Shown: positions 10,830 through 21,921, counted from the first letter of the stretch. The stretch is 64,000 nt of DNA from Apoda limacodes (GCA_946406115.1 OX291543.1:684501-748500), one strand, 5' to 3'. Notes: a model not told the origin generated them from the sequence alone. A program made the numbers and translations.

Positions 10830-12010
10830 CTCCTTTAAGTTTTTCCCCCCCACGCGCCGCCCCGCCACGGCCAAAACTTTCCGTTACCCAAAGAAGGAAA
10901 TCAACCCTCCAATACGGTTGTAACTCCAATATCAGTGCCACCAAAAGAAAACCCGCCTTCAATACCAAAGCCACGAAAGGACCCTAAAATTCGCAACAGA
11001 AAAGAGAGAGAGAGAGGTGAGACCGTTCTCACTTAGCCCAGCTAAAGACCCCACCGAGGTACACTGGTAACGCTGGCCACAGCTGAGGTAGTGTCAACAA
11101 ACCCTCCACAAGCTGAAGTGATGAAAATTACTCCCCCCCTTAGATGCTGTGCCTTCAACTTCGGCAATATCATATGATATTGCCGAAGTTGAAGGCGCAG
11201 CATATAAGGGGGGAGTAACACAGGCCACAAATTCCCTGCAAGCGGCCTCTCAACCAGCACGCACTCAGCTATCCGGCAGCTCAAATGCCCAGCCAGGCCC
11301 TAGCGATCCTGCAGTTACCCGCCCATAATAGTGGAAGCTCTGCCGCAATGGAGAACGCCTTTAAAAAAATAGCACTGCATTCAAGGCAACGCCCCCAACT
11401 CCCACCCATTCGGTAAAGGGGTGTGATTCTTCCCTAAATCTCCCAATGAGCCTACATTTACGACCTGTCTAAACTTGACCATGCAGTATCATGGTACTGT
11501 TACAGTTTAGACAGCGAACGTCCGCAAAACATGGCCATAAAGGGGCTCCCCTAAGACACGTCACTGGAGAGATTGCGGAGGAGCTTTCTTTCGTTCTGTG
11601 TCTCATATCCGTCAAATCCCAGCGGTCAGGGGCCGGCGCAACTGCATTTATTATGCGCAGTTAAAAAATAGGCACTCAATAGCCGACCTCCAAAGCCTAT
11701 ACGCAGTCAATGAGCTGCTATGTATGCCAGGCATCACCACAGAAGCGTGGCGAAAACGACCCGGACCAGCTCAGTGCCTTAGCTGTCAGGCGTTTGGCAT
11801 GATCTAATTGCCACAGGCCTATTAAGTGTGTTCGTTGCAGCGGCGTACACCCGGCCTCCGAATGCGACCGTAATACAGTCACGCTCGAATGCGCCAACTG
11901 TAAGCGGGGGCACATACGGCAAATGACCGCTCTTGCCCATCGATATGAAAGAACAATAGATATGGTAACATGACACTGTGGTTCGAGAACCGGCGTAGCC
12001 GCCATTAGGG
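10830..12010 (+). pseudogene. LINE ORF1 (zinc-knuckle Gag) relic
   Basis: The best part is 11598-11807, reading 'NCIYYAQLKNRHSIADLQSL' and 'WRKRPGPAQCLSCQAFG'. The GPAQCxxCQxFG phrase opens the first CCHC knuckle of Jockey-type Gag proteins. After a frameshift come 'CVRCSGVHPASEC' and 'CANCKRGHIRQ', the second and third knuckles (about 11820-11920). The upstream part (10830-11340) is a Pro/Ser-rich region with stops, holding a large palindrome. Gag would bind element RNA. No ORF2 follows on the plus strand. Confidence 0.7.
11128..11218. repeat. Near-perfect 90-bp palindrome
   Basis: The two 45-bp arms meet at 'catatg' (centre 11173/11174). Each arm reads 'ttactcccccc...gatgctgtgccttcaac...ggcaatatcat' with one extra C and two or three substitutions between arms. 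There is almost no spacer. It lies inside the Gag relic. Confidence 0.9.
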
Positions 12011-12844
12011 GAGGTGAAGTAGGTGAAGAGGGGCTAACAATTATTCAAATTTAACCCGTATGATCATTGTATAAGTTTACTTACACGTTGATACTCGCCA
12101 CATCTTGCGATGACTAGCAAAGCAGAACTAAAATTTGACACTAGGCGTAGTGTTGTTCCTGCGGCGATATGATCAAAATTATCGACGGACAAAATTGACC
12201 TAGAAGATAGGATTTTTTTTGGAACATCCTGCATTTAGTTTTTTTATATTAAGAATAGAATAGAAAAGAAAAAATACATCTTAATTCTACTACTGTAAGA
12301 ATAACTACTCTTTAAACAAAAGATTCGACATCATGCAGCAACATAAATAGAACTAAGTTTTATCGTCATATTTTTTATAGAAAAATACACGCCATATTAG
12401 ATCCGTCACCTTTAATGAAAAAAAACTAAAACGCAATTATAATTCAGCACCCTAGAAAACTCGCTATTTTCTACCTGTTTCGTAGCCAGTAGCCATACTC
12501 GAAACATAGCCCGATCTCAGTCAAGGGTTGGGCGGAAAGGAATATGTTTATCATGATGCAAGACTTCATTAGATCAAGGTCGTTAAGTATAAGTAGCTCT
12601 CTAATTCTGAGTTTTTAGAAGTGATCTGACAATGCACGTTTATAATATTCCCAAAAATTTCCCGCATTTGGTTTTGCGGTCATACTCAAATACTCACACA
12701 CTCACACACACACACTCACACACGCCAACAATTTTACCTTCTTATAATATTAGTATTGACAAAAGCGAACAATAATATTCCTATCGTAAAACTTTAGATT
12801 TTAGCTTAATGACAAAAAAAATTGAAGTTTTTTTTAATTTTTTT
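12011..12844. other. Intron, no gene; CA-rich microsatellite
   Basis: AT-rich and without a supported gene. A short '(CA)n/(CTCACA)n' tract lies at about 12692-12724. Confidence 0.5.
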
Positions 12845-14508
12845 TTTAAATATTCCACTAAGGTGGCAAACAAGCACACGGTCTGCCTGATGGAAAGCGG
12901 TGCCGACCCTTCAAAAATCCAATAACTTCTTTCTTGAAGAACGCCATACTGTAGTACTAAGAGACAACCTTGGCAGGGAGCTCATTCCACAACCCAAGCG
13001 TTCACGGGAGGAAGTTTCTCTGAAACCGCACTGTACGCGACCATTTCGGTTCTAAAGTGTGAAAATGAATTCCCTGCTGATGGCTAGCGGTGCGATGGTA
13101 GAAAGAAGCCGTGGGCATCATTTCGAACAATTCCTCAGAACACAACCCATTGTACAAGCGGTAGAACACACAGGGAGGCAAAGTCCCTCTTCAGACTTAA
13201 GGGTTCGATACGGCAAGTGAGTTTGGGATCGTCGATAATTCTCACAGCCCGTCGTTGAACCGAGTCAAAAGGTCTAAGCTGGTATCCGGGTGCACCTGCC
13301 CGGAGATGGCAGCAGTACTCCATATGGGGCCGAACTTGCAACTTATAAATCAGCAACCTCTGCCCCGACGTGAAGTACTGCCTCGCTCTGTTGAGTACAC
13401 CTAATTTTTTGGACGCCAGCTTCACCTTATCTTGTAAATGATCTCGGAACTGAACATCGCTGGAGATGTCAACACCAAGGATCCCAATGCTCTTGAAGTG
13501 GAGAGGGGAGTGTTCTGGAATTGTGGGACTACAGTGAATGGAGTTTTCTTAGCGGTGAACGCGCACACTTGTGTCTTTGTAGGGTTGAATCGGACCAAGT
13601 TTACCCGTCCGCAGTCAGAGACCTTGGACAGTGTGGTCTCGATTTGAGACACAAGTTCTCCGCGGTTTTCCTCCACAACGGAACGAGGGATGTTTGCACG
13701 ACCCGTGTAATAAGCGTCTCCAGTACTGTCATCTGCATAGCAATGTATGTTGTTGATGTCCATTAATTTTCATGCTATCAAAAAAACTACTGTCAACTAC
13801 GATTCGTATGCGTCTACCGAACAAAAAGCTAGCCACCCATTTGCACAAACCCTCGGGCACTCCATAAGATGGCAACTTCGATAGAAGATCCCGGTGCCAG
13901 ACCCGATCAAACGCCGTCGCTATGTCCGTCCACATGCCAATGCCTGACTCTCAATGGCTAGTGCCCATCGGTGTGTGAGATACACTAGAAGGTCACCAGT
14001 CGAGCGACCGTGGCGAAAGCCATATTGACGGTCACTGACCAGGTCGTGTACTTCTAGGTATCTCAGAAGCTGTGTGTTGATCACACGCTCCATCACCTTG
14101 GAGAGGAGAGAGGTAATAGCGATAGGCCTGTAATTCGATGGATCTGATCTATCGCCCTTTTTGGGCACCGGGTGCACATTCGCAGTCTTCCATTAAGACG
14201 GAAATTGCCTAGTATGGTAGGAAAGCGCGAATCGGCGCGTGAGTACAGGACATAACTCAGGAGCACACTGCTTAAGCACCACTACTGGTATACCGTCTGG
14301 CCTACTCGACTTAGTCGTGGTCCAAGCCTCATATGCAGTTTGCTTAAGAATTTTCGCTTCTCTGCAAGACCTATTAAACCACGGTCGTTTTTTGACGCCG
14401 GCAGCTACTCGCGGGTTAGGAATATAACATTCCATACCAGCGAGGATTGTCTCAGTGACTGCGGCTGTGCAGACGTCATCTTCTGAGCTAAAGCAGATCG
14501 TGGAGGCA
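12845..14508 (-). mobile_element. LINE alpha copy a (minus), internally deleted
   Basis: Read on the minus strand: linker (14435-about 14320), reverse transcriptase and C-terminal domain (to about 13135), and a 3' end 'gcttgtttgccacctt...' with a T-rich plus-strand end near 12830-12860. Fragments include 'NRSCREAKILKQTAYEAWTT' joined directly to 'RPDGIPVVVLKQ' (the middle of the linker is missing), 'FRHGRSTGDLLVYL', 'DRVWHRDLLSKLPSYGVPEG', and 'HCYADDSTGDAYY' with the YADD box. The PQG box between the last two is deleted. Several frame breaks. Alpha is the commonest element of this window. Confidence 0.82.
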
Positions 14509-14897
14509 GATACAAAATTGTTTAAAACGTAATTAACAGTAAGCTGTATTATTTGTTCTGTGACCCGGGGACGTCGGCATCGTGATGTGAAAATGTTTCA
14601 CTTTCAATTTAATATATTTAAGCAAACATTTTTTTTTGTAAAGGGGGTGTGCAACCCTGTACTTTTCGGGGGAGGTGTACCATATAGGGTAGGCAATGCG
14701 AAATGCACTTTCTCGCGTTGACCGCGTTGGTTGATTGGTTGGTTGGTTAGGTCACACGAGTAACGTATGTCACGTTATGCTTAGTCAGTAAGTTAGAATT
14801 AGAAGTTTTTGTTAAGTTTTTATATCCATTCAATATACGATCGTCAACTAGAGAACATGTATTTGTATATTCTTTATATATTTAATATCTCAACATC
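14509..14897 (-). repeat. 389-bp unit shared with 49141-49536
   Basis: Non-coding segment between two alpha copies. It contains 'ttggttgattggttggttgg', a T-run at about 14631-14638, and 'gacccggggacgtcggcat'. A near-identical copy, inverted, flanks the alpha copy at 47.6-49.1 kb at the matching position, so this unit and the alpha piece form one composite. Confidence 0.8.
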
Positions 14898-16395
14898 CAA
14901 CTTGCGACTTGTAAAGCAGCAACCTTTGCCCCGACATGAAGTACTGCTTCGCTCCGTTGAGTACACTAAGTTTTTTGGACGCCAGCTTCACCTTGTCTTG
15001 CGGATGATCTCGAAAGTAAACATCGCTGGAGATGGCAACCCTCGGGCACTCCGTAAGATTGCAACTTCGATAGAAGACCCCGGTGCCAGACCCGATCGAA
15101 AGCCTTCGCTATGTCCGAACACATGCCTATGCCTCCCTGCCCTGTCTCTCAATGGCTAGTGCCCATCGGTGTGTGAGATACAATAGAAGGTCACCAGTCG
15201 AGCGACCATGGTGAAAGCCATAATGACGGTCACTGACCAGGTCGTGTTTTTCTAGGTATCTTAGAAGCTGTGTGTTGATCACACGCACCATCACCTTGGA
15301 GAGGAGAGAGATATAACGATAGGCCTGTAATTTGATGGATCTGATCTATCGCCCTTTTTGGGCACCGGGTGCACATTCGCAGTCTTCCATGAAGACGGAA
15401 ATTGCCTAGTATGGTAGGAAAGCGCGAAGAGGCGCGTGAGTACAGGACATAACTCAGGAGCACACTGTTTAAGCACTACTGCTGGTATACCGTCTGGCCC
15501 TCTCGATTTATGAACGTCTAGAGAAAGTAACGCCCGCCGGACCTGCCGTTGTGTTATAGAGATTTCCGGCATGGTCTTACCGCACCACTGTATAGTAGGT
15601 GGTACAGCGCCTTCGCGTTCATATTCGAGTTGGTGGCAAAAAAACTGCCCAATAGATCGTCTTTCGCTTTAGCACTATGGGCCAAGTCACCATCGGTCTT
15701 TCTAAGTGGTGGTAATGACGACTGGCAGAAGTTTCCCTCGGCAGCTTTAGCAAGCGATCAGAAAGCACGATTCCCAGAGGGATAGCTCGCAAGTCACCCA
15801 CCTATTACTAATTGGAATTTTCTCTGGTAGTTGTTTTCTTACTCAACATCGAGGCAGCATTTAATTTGCGTGTTAACTCAGAAATATTCGGATCCATATA
15901 ATTACGAGCCGCGCTCTAAGCCTCATATGCAGTTTGCTTAAAATTTTTTAGCTTCTCTGCAAGACCTATTAAACCACGGTCGTTTTTGATGCTGGCTAAC
16001 TGCCGTTAGGAATGAAACATTCCATACCAGCGAGGATTGTCTTGGTGACTGCGGTTGCGCAGACGATCTTCTGAGCTAAAGCAGAGCTGCTTTCACGGGC
16101 ACGATGCATAAAATTCTCGCAATCCATCCCAGTCTGCCGACTTATAATGCCACACACGACGCCAATTAGATGGCCCAGATGGATCGGGTTGTGTGCATGA
16201 CACTTGAGTCCGAACGAAACAGTGGTCCTAGGAGTCTAAAGGCGCATCCACTGAGACGGAATATTCGTCCGGACGTGTAGTCAGCAGAAGGTCCAGTAAG
16301 GAGCTCGTATGGTCCTCTATATCTGGTATTCTCGTTGGAAAAAGTACCAGCTGAGAGAATCCGTAGGTCAGAGCAAATTCATGAGCAGATATCCC
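14898..16395 (-). mobile_element. LINE alpha copy b, 3' part of split element
   Basis: Minus strand, from C-terminal region (starts with 'cgacttgtaaagcagcaacc') through RT fragments ('SRGPDGIPAVVLKQCAPEL', 'VHPVPKKGDRSDPSNYRPI', 15572-15291) and linker (15801-15619) to the endonuclease end (about 16200-16395). It carries the same large internal RT deletion as 47672-49536: the sequence at about 15030-15040 jumps from the thumb to the AFDRVW region. The element is interrupted at 16395 by LINE D and resumes at about 18308. Confidence 0.82.
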
Positions 16396-16705
16396 AGCAT
16401 AATAATACTCATACTCGTTTATTCATAATAAAATTATATGTCAAATGTTACAAATGTTGGATGTCAAAGAAATATATTTCATTATTATAAGTTCTCATTA
16501 TTACATTTTATTCTAATTCTTTAATGTTATAAAATGCGTTTTTAATAAGCAATTTTTTTAATCCAGAAAAGAAGATCGTGTCAGATATGATATTTTTTCT
16601 GTCCTGAGGGATTTTATTAAAAATTTTTGGGCCCATTGCGTACATGGTTTTGCTAGTTTTTGTGAGTCTGCATTGTACGGTTTTTAGATTATGCTCTGTC
16701 TTGTT

Positions 16706-17450
16706 TTATATCGTTTGTCGATCGTTGTCAGGAAATAAATTAGGATTATGTCGAACAAATTTTGCTATGTCAAAAATGTATTGAGAGGTCAATGTCATTA
16801 TGCTTTGTTCTTTAAAAATGTTTCTGGCTAGTGTGTCAGGTGGGTTGTGTGTTATTATTCGTACATCGCGTTTTTGTAGAATGAAAGCGTGTTCTGACTG
16901 TGCTGCTGTACCCCAAAATTCAAGACCATAGAATAACTTGGAATCAAATAAGGAGAAGTAGCAGGTTCTCAGTTGCTGATGGGGCAGTACTTGTGCCAGC
17001 CTTCTCAAGGCGAAACAGGCACCGGAAAGTTTTCCGCACAGTTTATCTATGTGGGTTTCCCACATTAGTGCAGCGTCTAAAGTTACACCTAAGAAGTTTG
17101 CATGCTGTGTCTGGCACAGTTGTTCGTCTTCTGTCTGCACTAACAAGGGTCTCGGTGGTTTACCGCCCAAGTGAAAGTGCATGACTTGTGTTTTAGTTTA
17201 AAACAAGTCCATTTAAAGTAAACCACTTTTGAAGTTGTTTCACTCTCCGGGTGTGTTCATTCACGATTAACCACATAGTTTTGTTTTTATTTAAACTAGA
17301 ATGCAAGATGTCTGTGTAATAATTGTGTTGTGCCTGAGCTAATGAATTTTCAAAATGATAGGTTATTGACATAATCAGTGATGTGAGGTGTGTGTTATGA
17401 GGTTGGAATTGACATAGTTCAAGTAAGTTGTTTAATAGTTGTTTTTGCAT
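16706..17450 (-). pseudogene. LINE D linker, RT thumb and C-terminal domain
   Basis: Two minus pieces. 17450-17193 holds linker ('KTMWLIVNEH') joined directly to 'VKQLQKWFTLNGLVLN', the post-YADD segment; the whole catalytic RT core between them is absent. 17182-16706 continues with 'ANFLGVTLDAALMWETHID', 'YGLEFWGTAAQSEH' and 'ILQKRDVRIITHN', the usual C-terminal domain of CR1/Jockey LINEs. One stop separates the two pieces. Confidence 0.72.
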
Positions 17451-17460
17451 AATGTGGTCA

Positions 17461-17543
17461 TTTATTCAAATTTAAATTCAAATTCAATTTAATTTATTCA
17501 GTTTAGGCTACAATAATTGAGCACTTATGAATGTCACTACGCC
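17461..17543 (-). mobile_element. 3' tail of LINE E inserted in LINE D
   Basis: 83 bp that match, on the opposite strand, the LINE E end at about 54093-54172: 'ggcgtagtgacattcataag', 'gcctaaactgaataaatt', then a 'gaattt' repeat tail. It interrupts the LINE D frame between the endonuclease/linker phrase 'KQCPWII' and 'DHIMQKQLL'. Confidence 0.75.
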
Positions 17544-17682
17544 ATATTATCCAAGGACATTGCTTACTATCGGTTTTTCGTTTTTTGTAGGGGAAACAGG
17601 TATTTAGAAAGTTGCTCAATGAATTAACTATAAAATTAAGGTATTCGACTGGGTCTTCATTAAATTTGTTATTTAAGCTCGG

Positions 17683-18310
17683 CTAGTCAATTGAATATAA
17701 TAAGCTTGTAAAATTACAAATGTTCTGTTTTTTAAAGTTACGACTTGCTGTGGTGTTGTGTGAATTAAACTGGTGTGTAGTAAACTGGTGTGTAGTAAAC
17801 TGGTGTGTAGTAAACTGGTGTGTAGTAAACTGCAAACTCAAAATCAGTTTTTGGGCGTCGTGATCCGAAATGTTAGTTTTTATTGTATTTATTTTATAAT
17901 TATTTAGGTCATTATTAGAATTGATGTAAATGTGGTCTGGGCATGTTGAGCATGTGTCAGTGATTCGCGTCGGAAAGGTTACTAGTTGAGTAAAGTCAAA
18001 AGAACTTACTAGGTCAGTTAGAGTTTTGTTTTGTGAGGAGTTAGCTAGGTAGTCTACGTTGAAGTCGCCCATTATGACAACTATCTTCGTTTCTTTCGAT
18101 GTATGCAATAATTGTTCAAAGCAATTTAGGAACATATCAAAGCTTGTTACGTTTGATCTGCAGATACAAATTATTATTAATTTTAACGTAGGTAGTTCTT
18201 TAGAGGAAATTTCACATATATGTTCTTTTGAGAATTTGTTTAGATCTTGACGTTCTTTGTACAGCAAGTTGTTTCTAATATCAATTGCGCTGCCTCCATG
18301 ATCTACTTGG
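17683..18310 (-). pseudogene. LINE D endonuclease domain
   Basis: An open minus frame of about 210 codons, 5'-truncated. It shows 'DHGGSAIDIRNNLLYK', 'VVIMGDFNVDYL' (GDFN box), 'TFPTRITDTCSTCPDHIYIN' and 'TNISDHDAQKL' (SDH box), so most endonuclease catalytic residues from the GG loop on remain. Near its end a 15-bp unit encoding FTTHQ is repeated four times in frame. Confidence 0.78.
17767..17832. repeat. 15-bp minisatellite in LINE D endonuclease
   Basis: Four tandem copies of 'actggtgtgtagtaa', identical to each other, coding FTTHQ on the minus strand. The unit length keeps the frame open. Confidence 0.9.
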
Positions 18311-18596
18311 TTCGAGAACTGAGCCACTCACGATGGTGGGCGTTAAAGTCTCCCAAAAAAACTAGTTCTGCTGTGGGATATTGCTCTAGAACTTTGTCAG
18401 TCGCCAAACTCAGGTGCGTGAAGAGTCGAGTTACGTCCGTATCACCGTTATGAGACCTGTATAGGCACGCATAGATACGAGTGTGGCCGCCGTAATCTAC
18501 GCTCACCCACAATATTGACAGGTCCCTGTCTTCAAGGCTATGAAGGCGGCGACAGCAGATATCCTCCCGGACGAACATACATACACCAGCACAACT
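18308..18596 (-). mobile_element. LINE alpha copy b, 5' part (endonuclease)
   Basis: A minus frame from about 18578 reads 'MFVREDICCRRLHSLEDR', 'HTRIYACLYRSHNGDTDVTR', 'ELVFLGDFNAHHREWLSS' and then breaks at LINE D. The matching endonuclease at 47571-47680 continues without interruption. The 5' end (about 18596) is truncated. Confidence 0.8.
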
Positions 18597-18599
18597 TTT

Positions 18600-19148
18600 A
18601 TTTACTTATATCAAACCTAGCTTTTGCCAGCCGTTCCACCCACCCCAAATCCGGTTATGGGTGTAGGATTTAAACGGCAACTGCTCAATTTTTTACGTTT
18701 TCAAGTAGCCTATGTCATCAAACTATCTCCAATAGTCACTATTTTCAAACAAAGGAGAAACAACATTAGCTGGATAGGATTGGGCGACGGAGATACGACG
18801 GAAAAAGTAAGATTGCGCAGGTGACACCGCGGGGACCGACTAGTTTAAATTAAATTAGTATCAATTGCATTTGACTAAACGCAAAGTTGGGCAGGATTCA
18901 ATTTTAGTAAATCTGACATTGCCACTTGTATGGAAGTAAATATTTTGTTACTATACAAACTAACTACAAATTTTAACTGTATTTAACCATACAGAAAATA
19001 TAAAATAATATAATATTATACGTACGTATGTAAAACACACAAAAAACGCTATTAGAATTTTCCCTTTTTTAAATCATTTAAAAGTATTTGCAACGTTATG
19101 CTACAAATTAGCAGCGAAAGAATGCTGCGTGTTAAGTGTTGCCGTTAC
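18600..19148. other. Intron, no gene; repeat remnant
   Basis: Contains 'gtaggatttaaacggcaac...ttttcaagtagcctatgtc', similar to 61025-61110, a dispersed repeat remnant. Otherwise nothing supported. Confidence 0.45.
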
Positions 19149-19278
19149 CAGAGGAGATGTGCCGCGAGACACGCCGCCGCTTCCTACTGGGACTGTCCCC
19201 GGCCTTGGACGAGAGCTCACCGTCCGAGGAGCCCGCACTCGCCGCGCCCTCCAGCGGGCCTTCGAGTGGGTTTGTATC
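19149..19278 (-). CDS. Host gene exon III (internal exon, product not recognised)
   Basis: 130 bp, strongly GC-rich against its AT-rich surroundings. Minus strand: acceptor 'gttgtgttccag', donor 'G|GTAACG'. It starts in phase 0, matching the end of exon II, and encodes an acidic/Ser-rich stretch ('DTNPLEGPLEG', 'SAGSSDGELSSKAGDSP') followed by a basic patch SRKRRRVSRHISS that looks like a nuclear-localisation or docking motif. It ends one base into a Gly codon, completed by exon IV. If the donor were not used, a TAA follows six codons later, so a short terminal isoform is possible. The Ser-Pro plus KRRR arrangement vaguely recalls the N-terminal half of RNF38/RNF44-type RING ligases; this is a guess only. 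Confidence 0.7.
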
Positions 19279-19435
19279 CTGGAACACAACAATGAACAGA
19301 GTAAGTAGGGTTAAAATATCAAAGAAAGAATAAATAAAAAGAGGTAAAGGTTTACATTATAACCCATTAAAATAATTTTACTTACATTTAGACTTAGTAG
19401 TGTACATTTACTAAGTACGTAAAAAAATTACCTTT

Positions 19436-19725
19436 TTAGGGTTCCGTACCTGAAAGGTAATTAGGAACTCTATTACTAAGTCTTTGCTGTCCGTCCGTCT
19501 GTCACCAGGCTGTATCTCATGAACTGTTATAGTTAGACAGTTGAAAATTTCACAGAAGATATATTTATGTAGCCGCTATAACAACAAATACTAAAAAACA
19601 GAATAAAATAAATATTTTAGGGGGCTCCCATACAACAAACATGATTTTTTTTTGCTCGTTTTTATAGATAATAGTACGGAACCCTTCGTGCGCGAGGCCG
19701 ACTGGCACTTCGCCGGTTTTTTCGT
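19436..19725 (+). repeat. Dispersed 290-bp repeat, full copy 1
   Basis: Opens 'ttagggttccgtacctgaaa', has 'gctgtccgtccgtctgtcac' and closes 'cccttcgtgcgcgaggccga...gccggttttt'. Nearly identical to 34999-35287. No coding capacity; a common lepidopteran-type non-autonomous repeat. Confidence 0.8.
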
Positions 19726-20227
19726 TTTTTAATCATATCGGCTGAAACATGGAACATAGTAATAAAATAGTTTTGATTCAAACAGATAGTTCATTTTTGG
19801 TTTTATGCTAAATACAGTGTATCTAACTTTTTAGATTATTACATAATTTTCGTATTTATAGCCAATGTCCTTTCAATAAATCTGGTGTTATAATTATATA
19901 TATTGTTTCTCTATCGTAAAAAAGTTACACACTTTATTATTGGAAATGATACTCAAAGTTAAGCAACGTCGGGCTTGGTCAATGATGGCATGGCCCACTT
20001 AGCGGCACGCTTTTTGTTTCTGTTTGAGTTCGTAAAGAAAAATAAATTAAAAATCTCTCAACGCAATAAAGAAAAGCAAACATTTAAAAAAAAACAAAAA
20101 TAATACTTATCGTTGAGCCATCAAATTCGATTACGCGTCTGTACCGCTTAAGTAGGTCTGATCCTCCATTTATTAGTTTACTAGCATTTCCGAACGACTC
20201 GCTTCGATACGATCAAATTTTTGATAC

Positions 20228-20300
20228 AAATGCATATCCCATTATACAAGCGGTAGAACAACACGCAGGGAGGCAGTCTCTCCTCAGACTTAAGGCTATG
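20228..20300 (-). mobile_element. LINE alpha short fragment
   Basis: 'cccattatacaagcggtagaac' to 'cctcagacttaagg' matches the alpha C-terminal region seen at 13145-13200 and 21468-21530. Confidence 0.7.
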
Positions 20301-20671
20301 GGAACCGCCCATACAAGAGTTTCTCAAAAATGGTTACGTAAAGTAAATATTCGTTTAGTAAACCTAAATTATTTAATATTATGAGCAAAAATAAAAAACT
20401 TGCTTGAATTAGACCTAAATATGTAAGAAAAAGTAAAATTTTAATTTATGATCATTTGTAATCTTATTTTTTTGTTTAATTAATAAGTCATATATAATAA
20501 AAAAGTATTTTATTTTGTTAATTAGCACTTTGTTAACTAAATTATTTATTTCAATAATAATTATCAATTAATTAATCATGACATTTCACACGAGAAAGGT
20601 TTTATATCTCAAATATAGGAAAATAACCGAAATTTGTTAATTTGTAGTTATCACATTGAAAAAAAACCAGC

Positions 20672-20850
20672 CAAGTGCAAGTCTAGATCGCGCACCGAGG
20701 GTTCCGTGCAAACTTATTATATATTAACTTAAAAATTAATTTTAGCTTGATACCTCCACGCGTTCCTGAGAAAAAGTGTCTTGACAGACGGACGGACTTC
20801 TTTTACAAGGTTTCCGTTTTTTCCTTTTGAGGTACGGATCACTAAAAAAA
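20672..20850 (-). repeat. Relative of the 290-bp repeat, inverted
   Basis: Read on the minus strand it has the 'ggttccgt...' and 'gtccgtccgtctgtca' blocks and ends 'cgcgatctagacttgcacttggctggtt'; diverged from the full copies. Confidence 0.55.
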
Positions 20851-20854
20851 CGCG

Positions 20855-21020
20855 TTGCACTCCGGGAGTGTGATTCAGGTCATCAACCCAATTTCCTCTT
20901 ACTTTTTATTCGTTCTATAGAGTTTAACATTTTTTACCCATCACAATAAAAGTGCACAACGCCGCTAATGACGTTTTCACTTCAAAATTATAATAGGCGT
21001 GGCTTTATGGGTTCCGTCTT
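20855..21020 (+). repeat. Dispersed repeat shared with 47400-47520
   Basis: 'catcaacccaatttcctctt...tttaacatttttt...aagtgcacaacgccgctaa' recurs at 47408-47500 with few changes. A related relic with 'gcactccgggag' lies near 43440-43490. Confidence 0.65.
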
Positions 21021-21120
21021 GCGAATTTTTTATGGCATTATGGTTCTAGTAGAGAGTTTATAATTTTTTACCCATCACAAATAATAGTGTTTGTTTATTT
21101 ACTTTTTTGACGTAGTTTTT

Positions 21121-21660
21121 TTTTTTTTTTTTTTAATACTACTAAGGTGGCAAGCAAGCTTACGGTCCGCCTGATGGTAAGCGGTCACCGTAGCCTATGG
21201 ACGCTTGCAAAACCAGGGGTATCAATAGCGCGTTGCCGACCCGAGAATAACTTCTTTCTTGAAAAACACCATACTGTAGTCCTTGGAAAAAACCTTGGCA
21301 GGGAGGTCATTCAACAACCCAAGCCTTCGCGGGAGGAAGTTTCTCTGAAACCGCACTGTACGCGACCATTTCGGTTCTAAAGTGTGAGAATGAATTTCCT
21401 GCCGATGGCGAGCGGTGCGATGGTAGAAAGTAGCCGTGGGCATCATTTCGAACAATTCCTCAGAACACTCCCATTGTACAAGCGGTAGAACACACACAGA
21501 GAGGCAAAGTCCCTCCTCAGACTTAAGGGTTCGATACGGCAAGTGAGTTTGGGATCGTCGACAATACTCACAGCCTGTCGTTGAACCGAGTCAAAAGGTC
21601 TAAGCTGGTATTCGGGTACACCCGCCCAGAGATGGCAGCCGTACTCTATATTTGACATTG
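21121..21660 (-). mobile_element. LINE alpha copy c (minus), 3' end only
   Basis: Poly-T at 21118-21134 marks the 3' tail, then the alpha 3' region ('ggtggcaagcaagcttacgg', 'ccgcctgatggtaagcggtc') and the C-terminal coding end. The minus frames read 'SNIEYGCHLWAGVPEYQL', 'PFDSVQRQAVSIVDDPKL' and 'NCSK'-to-'ARHRQEIHSHTLEPKWSRT' with one frame break. 5'-truncated at about 21660. Confidence 0.82.
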
Positions 21661-21921
21661 TAAATTAACCTCACGCGAGTTCCGTCTTACGAATTATCTA
21701 TGAATTTTCGATCAGGACACGTGCACTAGACAATAACAAGTTTTAAAACTTATAATTTTCTACAATCATTCAGATGCTTTTTTTATTTGTGTTATAAAAT
21801 TTGAACAAAAACTGTGTATTTACACGATCTAGCCTAATGTTTAATATGTTTCCACAAAATTGATACATAAAAGATTATAACAATAATATCTGCTATCATA
21901 AATTAATAACTATTTTGTGCG

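Larger units (their letters stand above)
16396..18310 (-). mobile_element. LINE D (minus), inserted in alpha copy b
   Basis: Minus-strand LINE with endonuclease (18310-17640), part of a linker, RT thumb and C-terminal domain (17250-16706) and a 3' end 'gaataaacgagtatgagtatt' (about 16400). The RT core is missing. Both ends abut alpha sequence that would be contiguous without it, proving it came later. It carries its own insertion, the 83-bp tail of LINE E at 17461-17543. Confidence 0.78.

Noticed and set aside
12692..12724. CA-rich tract considered as a CRISPR-like or satellite array
   Set aside because: Simple microsatellite without spacers.
15549..15785. Plus-strand open frame opposite the alpha linker, and its twin at 48510-48274
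   Set aside because: Antisense shadow of the alpha LINE; it is present twice only because the block is duplicated in inverted orientation.
18059..18250. Plus-strand frame across the LINE D endonuclease
   Set aside because: Shadow of the minus-strand endonuclease, which has GDFN and SDH boxes.
19101..19333. Plus-strand frames of 65 residues across host exon III
   Set aside because: Opposite-strand reading of a GC-rich exon; the minus strand has both splice sites and phase continuity.
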